A stretch of DNA of 64,000 nt, taken from contig NZ_SOEY01000029.1 in the NCBI RefSeq assembly GCF_004402535.1, forward strand, positions 22,175 to 86,174. The letters are read 5' to 3'. This stretch comes from Cryobacterium glaciale (GTDB taxonomy: Bacteria; Actinomycetota; Actinomycetes; Actinomycetales; Microbacteriaceae). The notes under the pieces were generated by a model. The model was given only the letters and a program-made list of their open reading frames with translations, was not told the origin of the DNA and ran no database searches. The first letter of the stretch is position 1. Each line of letters begins with the position of its first letter. Of this stretch, positions 44,531-53,337 are shown one piece after another. A program made the position numbers and the translations under genes.

Positions 44531-45777
44531 GCCAGCCCGTCATTCTCTGCACCGTCGAACCGGCGCGCAACGGCGATGCCACCGCACCGCTCATCGTTTT
44601 GGGACCCTCGCTCGGCACCACCACCGACCTCTGGGGGAGCGTCGTGCCCGCGCTCGCCTCCACCTATCGGGTGCTCCGCTTCGATCTGCCCGGGCACGGT
44701 TTCAGCCCGAAGACGTCGGCAGCGTTCACGATTGAGGAGGTCGCCGACGCCGTGGTCGGCCTGGTCGACTCGATCTCCGTCGACACTTTTCATTACGCGG
44801 GCATCTCCCTCGGCGGCGCCATCGGCCTCGCCCTTGCCGTGAACCACCCCGGGCGCCTCGCCAGCCTCGCCGTGCTCTGCTCCGGCGCGAAAATCGGCAC
44901 GGTTAACGCGTGGACCGACCGGGCCGCCGGGGTGCGCGCGAGCGGTACCCCATCGCTCGTGGCCGGCAGCGCCGCGCGCTGGTTCGCCCCCGACTTTCTC
45001 AGCCGCGATCCCAAGGCCGGCGCCCACGCGCTCAACCAGCTGCTCGACATCGACGACGAATCGTATGCGCTCGCCTGCGAGGCGCTCGCCGTCTTCGACC
45101 AAACGGATGCCCTCGGCGGCATTCGCACGCCGGTTCTGTGCGTCTCGGGTCAGTTCGACTCGGTGACGCCGAGCAGCCAGCTGCAGGCGCTGGCCGCGGG
45201 CATCCCGGGGGCCCGTGCCGTAGAGCTAGCCGGGGTCGCGCACCTGCCGTCCCTCGAGCAGCCGCTCGAGGTCGGCGCGCTGCTAGGGGAATGGGTGGCT
45301 GGTGCTGCGACGCGGGGTGCCACCGGAGGGCAACCGGCCGACGCGGCCGAGCCGCTTCCGGGAGGCCGCACCGCGGCCTCCGCTTATGCCGACGGCATGG
45401 TGGTGCGCCGGGCCGTTCTCGGCGACATCCACGTCGACGCGGCCAACGCCGCGATCACGCCCGACACCGCCGTGTTCCAGGACTTCATCACCCGCTATGC
45501 CTGGGGTGAGATCTGGACCCGGCCGGGCCTTGATCGTCGCACGCGCAGCTTTCTGACCATCGCCGCGCTCGTCACCGGCGGGCACGAGGGCGAACTCGCG
45601 ATGCACGTGCGCGCCGCCCTGACCAACGGGCTGACCCGCGCCGAGATCAGCGAGGCCATTCTGCACACCGCCATCTACGCGGGCGTGCCCGCTGCCAACG
45701 CCGCGTTCGCCGTGGCCCGCGAGACCTTCGCCGCGCTCGACGCAGCCTCTTCAGACCACACCATTCGGCCGAGCTAA
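44527..45777 (+). CDS. pcaL: Fused 3-oxoadipate enol-lactonase / 4-carboxymuconolactone decarboxylase
   Basis: 416 residues in two domains. Residues 1-260 are an alpha/beta hydrolase with nucleophile motif GISLGG, and VSGQFDSVTP and AHLPSLEQP around the Asp and His (PcaD). Residues 290-410 are a carboxymuconolactone decarboxylase (RTRSFLTIAALVTGGHEGEL, split at TIAALVTGG; EAILHTAIYAGVPAA) (PcaC). The fusion is usual in Actinobacteria such as Rhodococcus and Streptomyces. It performs two successive steps to 3-oxoadipate. ATG overlaps the pcaB stop. Confidence 0.94.
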   Translation: MSQPVILCTVEPARNGDATAPLIVLGPSLGTTTDLWGSVVPALASTYRVLRFDLPGHGFSPKTSAAFTIEEVADAVVGLVDSISVDTFHYAGISLGGAIGLALAVNHPGRLASLAVLCSGAKIGTVNAWTDRAAGVRASGTPSLVAGSAARWFAPDFLSRDPKAGAHALNQLLDIDDESYALACEALAVFDQTDALGGIRTPVLCVSGQFDSVTPSSQLQALAAGIPGARAVELAGVAHLPSLEQPLEVGALLGEWVAGAATRGATGGQPADAAEPLPGGRTAASAYADGMVVRRAVLGDIHVDAANAAITPDTAVFQDFITRYAWGEIWTRPGLDRRTRSFLTIAALVTGGHEGELAMHVRAALTNGLTRAEISEAILHTAIYAGVPAANAAFAVARETFAALDAASSDHTIRPS

Positions 45778-45790
45778 AGGACTAAGCACC

Positions 45791-46594
45791 ATGGACAAGA
45801 CCTACCCCTCCGCTGCGGCGGCCGTCGCCGATATTCCCGATGGTGCTTCGCTCGCCGTGGGCGGGTTTGGCCTGGTCGGTGTGCCGATCGTGCTGATTCG
45901 TGCGTTGCTCGCGCTCGGCAGTACCGACCTGCACGTCGCGTCGAATAACTGTGGTGTTGATGGGTGGGGGCTGGGCGAGTTGCTGCGGGAGGGCCGGATT
46001 AGCCGGGTCATCGCCTCGTATATCGGTGAGAACAAGGACTTCGCCCGCCGCTACCTTGGCGGTGAGCTCGAGGTCGAGCTGACGCCGCAGGGCACCCTGG
46101 CCGAGCGGCTGCGCGCCGGTGGCACCGGAATTCCGGCGTTCTTCACGGCAAGTGGCGTGGGCACGATGGTCGCCGACGGCGGCCTGCCGTGGCGCTACGG
46201 CCCCGACGGCGAGGTGACGGTGTCGAGCCCGCCGAAGGAGACCCGGCTGTTCTCGTCGCTCGGCGGTGAGAAGGAGTACGTGCTCGAAGAGGCCATCGTC
46301 ACCGACTACGCCCTGGTGCGCGCGAAGAAGGGTGACCGGCACGGCAACCTGGTGTTTGAGAAGTCAGCCCGCAACTTCAACCCGGTGGCCGGGATGGCCG
46401 GCCGCATCACGATTGCCGAGGTCGACGAGCTGGTCGAGCCGGGTCAGATCGACCCGGACGAGGTGCACCTCGCCGGTATTTATGTGAATCGCATCGTGCA
46501 GCTCGGCGCGGCGGACGCTGCCGATTTGCCGATCGAGAAGACGACGACGCGGCCGCGGCCGGTCGCATCCGCTAGTGAAGTTGGAGTGAACTGA
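45791..46594 (+). CDS. pcaI: 3-oxoadipate CoA-transferase subunit A
   Basis: 267 residues. Core blocks [36 protein letters not shown] and [15 protein letters not shown]. Compared with scoA (19458) it carries about 25 extra residues around 140-165, a feature of PcaI. It transfers CoA from succinyl-CoA to 3-oxoadipate together with PcaJ. Stop and next start share one base. Confidence 0.93.
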   Translation: MDKTYPSAAAAVADIPDGASLAVGGFGLVGVPIVLIRALLALGSTDLHVASNNCGVDGWGLGELLREGRISRVIASYIGENKDFARRYLGGELEVELTPQGTLAERLRAGGTGIPAFFTASGVGTMVADGGLPWRYGPDGEVTVSSPPKETRLFSSLGGEKEYVLEEAIVTDYALVRAKKGDRHGNLVFEKSARNFNPVAGMAGRITIAEVDELVEPGQIDPDEVHLAGIYVNRIVQLGAADAADLPIEKTTTRPRPVASASEVGVN

Positions 46595-47268
46595 TGGCCC
46601 TGACCCGTAACGAGATGGCGGCCCGTGCCGCCCAGGAACTCGCCCCCGACTCCTACGTCAACCTGGGAATCGGCCTGCCGACGCTCATCCCGAACTTTCT
46701 GCCCGAGGGCGTGCACGTCGTGCTGCACTCGGAGAACGGTGTGCTCGGCGTCGGCCCGTACCCGTGGGAGGGCGAAGCCGACCCCAAGCTCATCAACGCC
46801 GGCAAGGAGACCGTCACCGTCAACCCGGGAGCGGCGTACTTCGACTCGGCGCAGAGCTTCGGCATGATCCGCGGGGGCCTGATCGACGTGGCCGTTCTCG
46901 GCGCCATGCAGGTCTCCGTGGTCGGTGACATCGCCAACTGGGCCGTGCCGGGCAAGATGATCAAGGGCATGGGCGGTGCGATGGACCTCGTGCACGGCGC
47001 CGACACCGTGATCGTGGTGATGGAACACGTCACCAAGACGGGGGAGTTCAAGATCAAGAAGGTCTGCGACCTGCCGCTCACCGGCAAGGCCGTTGTGACG
47101 CGGATCATCACCGACCTCGCCGTGATCGACGTCACCCCCGAGGGCCTGGTGCTGCGTGAGGTTGCGCCCGGTGTCACCGTCGATGCGGTGCAGGCGGCGA
47201 CCGAGGCGACCCTGCTCGTGCCCTCGCCACCGACCATCATCACGACCTTGATTGGAGCCGCCGAATGA
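46594..47268 (+). CDS. pcaJ: 3-oxoadipate CoA-transferase subunit B
   Basis: 224 residues. The catalytic Glu is E47 in [12 protein letters not shown], with [19 protein letters not shown], split at [10 protein letters not shown], and [14 protein letters not shown]. It is coupled to pcaI in front and to pcaF behind by 4-base overlap. Confidence 0.94.
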   Translation: MALTRNEMAARAAQELAPDSYVNLGIGLPTLIPNFLPEGVHVVLHSENGVLGVGPYPWEGEADPKLINAGKETVTVNPGAAYFDSAQSFGMIRGGLIDVAVLGAMQVSVVGDIANWAVPGKMIKGMGGAMDLVHGADTVIVVMEHVTKTGEFKIKKVCDLPLTGKAVVTRIITDLAVIDVTPEGLVLREVAPGVTVDAVQAATEATLLVPSPPTIITTLIGAAE

Positions 47269-48482
47269 GTGAGCTGCGCCAGGTCGTCATCTGTGAACCG
47301 CTGCGCACCCCGATCGGTCGGTTCGGCGGCGCGTTCAAAACCGTCGCGCCGGCCGACCTCGCCGCGGCGGTCATCGTCGCGCTGATGGAACGCACCGGCC
47401 TGGACGGCGCCGTGGTCGATGATGTCATCTTCGGTCAGGCCTATCCCACGGCTGAGGCAGCGCCGGTCGCCCGCGTCGCCGCTCTCAATGCGGGGCTGCC
47501 CGTCACGGTCGGCGGTGTGCAGGTCGACCGTCGCTGCGGTAGTGGGCTGCAGGCCATCCTCGATGCTGCGATGCAGGTGCAGACCGGGGTCAGCGAGCTG
47601 CTGATCGCCGGCGGTGTTGACGTCATGAGTCAGGCCCCGTTGTACACGGTCGATTCCCGCTGGGGCCTGACCGGAACCGCCGGAGTGCTGCTGCGTGACG
47701 CCCTCGGCCGCGGCCGTGAAACCGCCGGTGGACGCCGCTATCCGGTTCCGGGCGGCATGCTCGAAACCGCCGAGAACCTACGCCGCGACTACACTCTCGA
47801 CCGGGTCGAACAAGACGAACTCGCCGTGGAGTCCCAGCGCCGCGCCCTCGCCGCCGTCGCCGACGGCCGTTTTCTCGAGGAGATCGTGCCGGTCACCGTG
47901 CCCGGCCGCAAGGGCCCCGTCGTCGTCTCCGTCGACGAGACTCCGCGCGAAACTACCCTGGAGGCCCTCGCTGGCCTGAAACCGATCATGGGCAAAGCGG
48001 ATGCCGCCGCGACCGTCACCGCCGGCAACGCCAGCGGCCAGAACGATGCCGCCGCCGCGTGCATCGTGACCACCCCGGAACGCGCCGCCGAGCTCGGCCT
48101 GACCCCGATCGTGCGGCTGGTCTCTTGGGCGCGCGCCGGCGTTGAGCCCTCACGGATGGGCCTCGGACCGGTGCCCGCCACCAAGCTCGCGCTCGAGCGC
48201 GCCGGCCTCACCCTCGCCGACATCGACCTGATCGAACTCAACGAGGCCTTTGCCGCGCAGGTACTCGCCGTCACCCGCGAGTGGAACTTCACCCCGGAAG
48301 ACTGGGCCCGCACCAACGTCAACGGCTCCGGCATCAGCCTCGGCCACCCGGTCGGCGCGACCGGCGCCCGTATCCTCGCCACCGCCAGCCGCCACCTGCA
48401 GCGCACCGAAGGCCGCTACCTCCTCGAAACCATGTGCATCGGAGGCGGGCAGGGACTGGCCGCCATCTTCGAGCGCGCCTAG
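47265..48482 (+). CDS. pcaF: 3-oxoadipyl-CoA thiolase
   Basis: 405 residues. The nucleophilic C91 lies in [37 protein letters not shown] and the second active-site Cys in MCIGGGQG are all present. It splits 3-oxoadipyl-CoA into succinyl-CoA and acetyl-CoA, ending the pathway. Last gene of the pobA-pca operon; a hairpin element follows 11 bases later. Confidence 0.95.
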   Translation: MSELRQVVICEPLRTPIGRFGGAFKTVAPADLAAAVIVALMERTGLDGAVVDDVIFGQAYPTAEAAPVARVAALNAGLPVTVGGVQVDRRCGSGLQAILDAAMQVQTGVSELLIAGGVDVMSQAPLYTVDSRWGLTGTAGVLLRDALGRGRETAGGRRYPVPGGMLETAENLRRDYTLDRVEQDELAVESQRRALAAVADGRFLEEIVPVTVPGRKGPVVVSVDETPRETTLEALAGLKPIMGKADAAATVTAGNASGQNDAAAACIVTTPERAAELGLTPIVRLVSWARAGVEPSRMGLGPVPATKLALERAGLTLADIDLIELNEAFAAQVLAVTREWNFTPEDWARTNVNGSGISLGHPVGATGARILATASRHLQRTEGRYLLETMCIGGGQGLAAIFERA

Positions 48483-48492
48483 CAGCATCCGC

Positions 48493-48558
48493 TTCGCCGA
48501 GGTGTGAGTTTGAGCCCGAAATTTGCTCGAAACGGCGCCAGACTCACACCTCGGCGAA
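48493..48558. repeat. Family-A hairpin element A1
   Basis: Perfect 17-bp arms (TTCGCCGAGGTGTGAGT and its inverse) separated by 32 bases. It lies between the convergent pcaF and nuclease genes, so it may also act as a terminator. Confidence 0.9.
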
Positions 48559-48565
48559 CGGATGG

Positions 48566-49423
48566 CTACGAGCGTGCGCCGCGGTTAGCCAGCGCAGCGC
48601 GCACTCGGCGCAGGAGCTCCTGCCCGCCGTATGTGAGGTCGTCGTCGGTAATGCGCACCATGCGCCAGTTCTGGTCTTCGACCCGCTCGCGTCGGGTGAT
48701 GTCTTTACGGAATTGCTTTTGGTCAGTGCGGTGACCGTCGCCCTCATACTCGACGCAGACCCGAAAGCGCGGCCAGGCCAGGTCGACGCGGGCCACAAAA
48801 TAGCCGTCGGAGTCCCGAATAACAAAATTGACGACGGGTTCTGGAATGCCGTCATCCACGATAAACAGGCGTGTCCTGGTTTCCTGCGGCGAATCGACCG
48901 CGGCGCGCGCGAGACTCGCGGCTTCCCGCAGGGCGCGGCATCCGCGTCGTCCGGTGAGTTCCGCCGTGACCGCGCACAACTCGTCGGGCGTGTGCATCGG
49001 ATCTCGACCCCCGCAGAGATAATCCGCAGCCGCGACGAGTTCGACTCGTGTGAGCATCGGGGCGACATCGATCCAGGTGTGCAGCGGCGACGTCACACGA
49101 AGGCCCCCGACCCGGCGGATGTCGAGCACGTCGCGCTTATGCCCGACGATTCCCAGCATCTGCGGAGCCCGGGCGCCCGCCGGCACGCTGACGTGCAGGT
49201 GCCGGTCTGCTTCGAGCCGATGAGGCAACCACAGACCCTGAACGATGCCCGCGGTCGCGTGGCTGAAAGCGTGAGCCGCGGGCATCCGCTCTGAATAGGC
49301 CTTCGCCAGCTCGATAACGGATGCCGGCCGCGTTCCGTCAGCGCGCAGGCGGCGATAGGACAGGGTGGCACGATCATGAGATGTCGACATGCAGGGATCA
49401 TGCAGCGAATCGGGATCGCGCAT
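48566..49423 (-). CDS. DUF559/Vsr-like endonuclease domain protein
   Basis: 285 residues from ATG 49423; ATG 49390 and 49450 are alternatives and none has a clear ribosome site. The N-terminal half resembles the shortened winged-helix part of the actinobacterial AbiEi-like proteins (HAFSHATAGIVQGLWLP). The C-terminal 110 residues look like a Vsr/DUF559 nuclease: E in SPQETRTRL, D in ARVDLAWP, and EYEGDGHR, followed by the DNA-repair-like RRERVEDQNWRMVRI. The expected acidic residues are present. It is one of two such proteins in the window, and like the other it has matching hairpin repeats on both sides. Confidence 0.75.
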   Translation of the reverse strand: MRDPDSLHDPCMSTSHDRATLSYRRLRADGTRPASVIELAKAYSERMPAAHAFSHATAGIVQGLWLPHRLEADRHLHVSVPAGARAPQMLGIVGHKRDVLDIRRVGGLRVTSPLHTWIDVAPMLTRVELVAAADYLCGGRDPMHTPDELCAVTAELTGRRGCRALREAASLARAAVDSPQETRTRLFIVDDGIPEPVVNFVIRDSDGYFVARVDLAWPRFRVCVEYEGDGHRTDQKQFRKDITRRERVEDQNWRMVRITDDDLTYGGQELLRRVRAALANRGARS

Positions 49424-49452
49424 ATTTGATATACACAGGCAGCCCCTCATTC

Positions 49453-49518
49453 GTCACCGAGGTGTGAGTTTTCACCCATTTTCGGCCAAATTCGGGCTAA
49501 GACTCACACCTCGGCGAA
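49453..49518. repeat. Family-A hairpin element A2
   Basis: Same length and spacing as A1: arms TCACCGAGGTGTGAGT and ACTCACACCTCGGCGA, one mismatch, 32-base spacer of different sequence. It lies immediately upstream of the nuclease gene. Confidence 0.9.
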
Positions 49519-49676
49519 CGAGGCTCCAGATTGCGCGGTGTCGGCTGACGGCGAGGCGGCTGCTATCGGTCTCCTATGCGTGTCGGTGATGAATTGACCG
49601 GAGGGTTAACCTTTTAAAGGATTGTGGGGCATCGTCTGACCCAGATGCATCCCGTTCGTGCTCGCCGATCCCCTGG

Positions 49677-49892
49677 TTGCGGCGCGGGAGGAAGTGCCGC
49701 ACGATTGCTGTGTGTGACCGTTTGCTGCCGCTTCGCATCCACACCGGCTGGGAAACCCTGTGCGAGGCCCAGGTCAGCAGCGGCTACAGCGTCGATGGAT
49801 CCTTCGGCGAATACATGATCGGCGAGGTCAACACAGTGCTCGACGAAATGCGCCACGGCAAGATCGACGGCCGCGTCGTCATCCAGTACTAA
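49677..49892 (+). pseudogene. Zinc-type alcohol dehydrogenase remnant
   Basis: The frame keeps two pieces of a propanol-preferring-type alcohol dehydrogenase: TGWETLCEAQVSSGYSVDG with FGEYM, normally near residues 100-130, joined directly to the C-terminus NTVLDEMRHGKIDGRVVIQ. About 190 residues holding the NAD domain are missing, and the zinc-loop cysteines before TGWETLC are scrambled by frameshifts (49660-49740). It cannot be functional. Confidence 0.75.
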
Positions 49893-49902
49893 ACCCTCCA
49901 CA

Positions 49903-49949
49903 AGCGGATGCCGGCGGGTCGCCTCGCGAGGCTCCCCGCCGCATCCGCT
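49903..49949. terminator. Hairpin with inverted AGCGGATGC words
   Basis: AGCGGATGCCGGCGGG and CCCCGCCGCATCCGCT pair with one offset around a 15-base loop. It follows the dehydrogenase remnant by 10 bases and is probably its old terminator. Confidence 0.65.
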
Positions 49950-49988
49950 GGATGGAGCCATGGATGTCTGGCGAGCCGTGAGCGTCAT

Positions 49989-50055
49989 TCACCGAGCCGT
50001 GAGTCTCGGACCGAAAGTCGCCGGCCAGAATGCGTCGAAACTCACGGCTCGGCGA
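49989..50055. repeat. Family-A hairpin element A4 (variant)
   Basis: Arms TCACCGAGCCGTGAGT and ACTCACGGCTCGGCGA with one mismatch and a 35-base spacer. The core GGTG of A1/A2 is changed to GCCG in both arms, a compensated change. Related half-copies flank it at 49971-49984 and 50057-50088. Confidence 0.85.
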
Positions 50056-50143
50056 CTGCCGTGAGCGCAATCTCACGGTGCGGCGAGCGAATGCGGGGGG
50101 TCGCCTCTGAAAACGACCCGCGGCATCCGTCTGACGCGACGGG

Positions 50144-51409
50144 CTATTGGAACGCCGAGATGCCGGTGATGGCGCGGCCGACCACGAGGGTGTTGATCTC
50201 GTAGCTGCCCTCGTAGGTGTAAAGCGCTTCGGCGTCGGCGAAGATGCGAGCCATGCCGAAGTCGGTGGAGATTCCATTGCCGCCGAGCACCGAACGGCCG
50301 AGCGCCACGGAATCGCGCATGCGCGCGCTCGCCGAGGCCTTGGCCATCGCGGCGTGCTCGGGTCGCAGCGTGCCGGCCTGCTGCAACTGGGCGATGCGCA
50401 CCATCGTGCCGAGCGAGGTCGTCGCGTTCTCCAGGATGCGCACGAGCTTCTCCTGCACCAGCTGGAACGACGCGATCGGCTTGCTGAACTGCTGGCGTTC
50501 GAGGGCGTAACGCAGCGCGCAGTCGTAGGCGGCGAACTGCAGCCCGACGGTCTGCCAGCCCACCCAGACCCGGGAGTTGGTGAGCAGTCGGTTGGTGTCG
50601 CGAAAGCTCGTGGCTCCGGGGAGGCGGTCGCGTTCGGCGACCACGACGTTGTCGAGGGTGATCGTGGCGTTCTGCACGATTCGCAGGGCGATCTTATTCT
50701 CGATCTTGTCGGCCGTGAATCCGCGTAGGGCCGCGCTGACGATGAAACCCTTGATCTGGTCGTCGGCGGTATCGCGCGCCCAGACCAACACGTTGGCAGC
50801 GAAGGTTCCGCTGCCGATCCAACGTTTGACGCCGTTAAGGGTCCACGAGTCGCCGGAGCGGGTCGCGGTCGTCTCCATGTTGCGGGAGACGTCGGAGCCG
50901 TGCTCCGGTTCGGTGAGGGCGAACGCGCCGATCTTGCGCAGGGAGACGGCGTCGGCCAGGTAGCGTTCGCGCTGATCGTCGGTGCCCAGCTGGGCGATGG
51001 CCGCAGCGAACAGGCCGCTGTGCACGCCGACGAAGGTGGAGATGGAGGCATCCACTCGGGAGAGCTCGAGGGTCATGAACCCGTGCAGCAGAAAGTTGTC
51101 GCCGCGCGCGCAGAGATCGACAAGGTTGAGGGCGGTGAGCGCGGGGATGATCTCGAACGGGAACGTCGCGTTGTTCCAGTGCTCGGCCACGACGGGGCGC
51201 ACGTCGCGCTCGAACACCGCACGGGCCCGGGCCACGAGCTGCTGTTCCTCGGGGGTGAGCAGGTCCTGATAGGAGAAGAAATCGGCGGTGGGGCCGGTGT
51301 AGAACTCGGGGCTGGGCGCATCCGCTTGGGGGTTGGCCTGCCCCGGGGGCGGTGCATCATTCATGCCGCTGGTGACGTCATTTTCGGTGCTGACACTGAC
51401 AATGCTCAT
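50144..51409 (-). CDS. Acyl-CoA dehydrogenase family protein
   Basis: 421 residues. ALTEPEHGSDVSRN and WTLNGVKRWIGSG bind FAD; the C-terminal block is TYEGSYEINTLVVGRAITG with the catalytic acid. A 45-residue disordered N-terminus precedes the fold. It resembles the protein at 26865 (YEG.HEIN. form), suggesting a glutaryl-CoA dehydrogenase-like group. ATG 51409 has GAGGA upstream. The gene stands alone; its substrate is unknown. Confidence 0.88.
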   Translation of the reverse strand: MSIVSVSTENDVTSGMNDAPPPGQANPQADAPSPEFYTGPTADFFSYQDLLTPEEQQLVARARAVFERDVRPVVAEHWNNATFPFEIIPALTALNLVDLCARGDNFLLHGFMTLELSRVDASISTFVGVHSGLFAAAIAQLGTDDQRERYLADAVSLRKIGAFALTEPEHGSDVSRNMETTATRSGDSWTLNGVKRWIGSGTFAANVLVWARDTADDQIKGFIVSAALRGFTADKIENKIALRIVQNATITLDNVVVAERDRLPGATSFRDTNRLLTNSRVWVGWQTVGLQFAAYDCALRYALERQQFSKPIASFQLVQEKLVRILENATTSLGTMVRIAQLQQAGTLRPEHAAMAKASASARMRDSVALGRSVLGGNGISTDFGMARIFADAEALYTYEGSYEINTLVVGRAITGISAFQ

Positions 51410-51593
51410 GGCTGGTCCTCTCTGACCTGATACCCCTAAATTGTGCGCCAATCAGTGAAATTGCGCAATCTCTCGCCGTGAGACCGTGCATAATGCGAAG
51501 GCCGTGAGGCGGGAAGCTCGCCAGATTGCCCTCTCTGCGCGACGGACCGGCCTCTAGATTGTCTGCCCACGGGGTGGGCGCAGTGTGGACCCG

Positions 51594-51659
51594 TTCACTG
51601 AGGTGTGAGTTTCAGCTGGATTTGAACGATTCAACGCGTGCAAACTCAGACCTCGGCGA
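51594..51659. repeat. Family-A hairpin element A3 (degenerate)
   Basis: Left arm TCACTGAGGTGTGAGT and right arm ACTCAGACCTCGGCGA, three mismatches, 33-base spacer. It lies between two leftward genes. Confidence 0.8.
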
Positions 51660-51663
51660 GGGC

Positions 51664-52533
51664 TCAGCGGGTGGCGGAGGTGTTCATGGTCAGCACGTCG
51701 GTGCCCTCCAGGTCGTGCAGGCCGAGCGTCACGGTCACGGCGCCGAGCGTGCCGAGCGACTCAACGTGGGTACCGCCGCAGGGGATGCCCACGCTCGTGC
51801 CCGGCAGTTCGCAGACCCAGTAGCGGCGATCGGTCAGGCGGTCGCCGCCCTGGTCGACGCGCACCGCGGCATCCGTTGCTGTCCACTCGGCGAGGGTCGC
51901 GTTGACGGTCGCTTCGATCGCGGCGAGGGCCTCGGCGAATCCGTCGACCGAGAAACCCTTCTTGCGCAGCGACTTGCCGAGCCGGTAGGTGTCGACGGAA
52001 GCGTTCGGCCCGATCAGCGATTCGTCGATGGCGAGGCCGTCGAAGTCGGGGTGGCCGAGGGTGTCGGGGCGTACCTCCTTCTTCCAGCGGTCGGCGAGGG
52101 CTGCGTTGAGAGCGAGGGAGGCGAGGTGGCAGCTGGTATGTCCGGCGCTCGTGGCATCGCGCAAACCCTCGTCCACCTCGACGGTGACGGTGTCGCCGGC
52201 CGACAGCCCGGCCGCGTCGACCACGTGCACCACGACGAAGGCCCAGCCGGGCGTTCCCTTGGCCACCGGAATGTCGTCGCCGATGTACAGCGCCGACCCG
52301 TCGGTGGCTCCCACGATGCAGTCCTCGACCGGCCAGAAGGCGGCGCCGTGGTGCAGCAACGCCAGGTCGGGCCCCTGGTCGGGCCAGCCCGCATCGACCG
52401 GATGCACGCAGGTCGCGTCGAGCAGCACGGCCGAGCGTCCGTCGCCCAGCGGCTCGGTGTGCACCACGGTCGCCTGCGTGTCGACGGCGCCGCTCGGGTA
52501 GAGCACGCGGGTGTCTTCGGTGGGCAGGGTCAT
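51664..52533 (-). CDS. Alanyl-tRNA editing protein (AlaX-like)
   Basis: 289 residues. The editing-domain zinc site is HTSCH near residue 125 and CGGTH near 255. The N-terminal beta-barrel half matches AlaRS/ThrRS additional-domain proteins (HHGAAFWPVEDCI). It would deacylate Ser or Gly mischarged on tRNA-Ala. ATG 52533 has AAAGGA 8 bases upstream; the frame is open further upstream without similarity. Confidence 0.85.
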   Translation of the reverse strand: MTLPTEDTRVLYPSGAVDTQATVVHTEPLGDGRSAVLLDATCVHPVDAGWPDQGPDLALLHHGAAFWPVEDCIVGATDGSALYIGDDIPVAKGTPGWAFVVVHVVDAAGLSAGDTVTVEVDEGLRDATSAGHTSCHLASLALNAALADRWKKEVRPDTLGHPDFDGLAIDESLIGPNASVDTYRLGKSLRKKGFSVDGFAEALAAIEATVNATLAEWTATDAAVRVDQGGDRLTDRRYWVCELPGTSVGIPCGGTHVESLGTLGAVTVTLGLHDLEGTDVLTMNTSATR

Positions 52534-52644
52534 GGCTGGTCCTTTCGATGCTGCCGGGCGGTGCGTGAAGCGGATGCTGACGGCCCGGCGGTTGCGCCGC
52601 GCACCGTCCCAGCGTATCCACCGGCCACAGGTGCGAGAAAAAAA

Positions 52645-52674
52645 GGGGTGCCGCCACGATCGTGGCGGCACCCC
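52645..52674 (-). terminator. Rho-independent terminator of the small basic protein gene
   Basis: GGGGTGCCGCCACGA and its exact inverse form a continuous 30-base palindrome, followed on the minus strand by seven T residues. This is the clearest intrinsic terminator in the window. Confidence 0.9.
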
Positions 52675-52690
52675 GTGCGCTGGTTGGAAC

Positions 52691-52813
52691 CTAGCTCTTG
52701 CGGGCCCGAGAAGCGGTCTCTTCAGACTTCGCCTTCTTGTCGGCCCTCTTTTCCTTGAGGGACTTGTCGGCAACCTTCTTGGTTGCATCCTTTTTCGGTG
52801 ATTTGTCAGCCAT
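52691..52813 (-). CDS. Small Lys-rich conserved protein, 40 residues
   Basis: Forty codons from ATG 52813 to TAG 52691, with AAGGAG 6 bases before the start and a strong terminator 17 bases after the stop. The product is about one third lysine (PKKDATKKVADKSLKEKRAD) and should be disordered. Strong translation and termination signals argue that it is real and well expressed. Its function is unknown; nucleic-acid binding is possible from charge alone. Confidence 0.7.
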   Translation of the reverse strand: MADKSPKKDATKKVADKSLKEKRADKKAKSEETASRARKS

Positions 52814-53028
52814 TGTGTACTCCTTCGCGCCGAGCCGTGGGGCCCCGTCCCCTTGAGAATACGCGGGTTTGCCGCAAACGTCATCTTGCGCGGCTGACCG
52901 GGGCGCCTCAACCGGTCAACCCGGCCAACTCGGCTCGAGGAGCCCTGTGCACGACTGCCGGTGTGTCGTATGCTGTCGCTGCATTGAACCCCTCCACGTT
53001 GTCGTCACCCCGTCGAAAGGTCACCGTC

Positions 53029-53274
53029 ATGAGTCATAGCGCCACCTACCGGGCAGTACTCTTTGGACCGAACCCGATCGCCGCCGGAACCGAGGTGGAG
53101 CTGGAATACATCGACGGCGAATACCAGGATGTGATCGTGCTCGCGGCGGTCGAAGACACCGAAACGATCAGTCGCACCTACCAGCGCGGCCGCGAGACCG
53201 AGGAGCCCATCCCATACCGGTTCGTCGAAGAAGACGTGGCCGAGGTCGAGGGCGAGGCTGACGTTCCCAACTGA
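53029..53274 (+). CDS. Hypothetical acidic protein, 81 residues
   Basis: 81 residues beginning SHSATYRAVLFGPNPIAAG, with many Glu and Asp in the second half (VEEDVAEVEGEADVPN). AAAGG precedes ATG 53029. No signal peptide or domain is recognised. It stands between divergent and convergent neighbours, and a hairpin follows the stop. Function unknown. Confidence 0.65.
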   Translation: MSHSATYRAVLFGPNPIAAGTEVELEYIDGEYQDVIVLAAVEDTETISRTYQRGRETEEPIPYRFVEEDVAEVEGEADVPN

Positions 53275-53280
53275 CGCGCG

Positions 53281-53311
53281 GGCGGCATCCGTTTTATCAG
53301 CGGATGCCGCC
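53281..53311. terminator. Hairpin between convergent genes
   Basis: GGCGGCATCCG and CGGATGCCGCC form an 11-bp stem with a 9-base T-rich loop. The arms again contain the inverted CGGATGCC word. Confidence 0.8.
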
Positions 53312-53337
53312 GCGCCGCAGGTGAAATGCCCGCAGCG

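Noticed and set aside
48493-48558. Insertion sequence ends (A1 with A2)
   Set aside because: The enclosed gene is not a transposase, no target duplication is visible, and further copies lie beside other genes.
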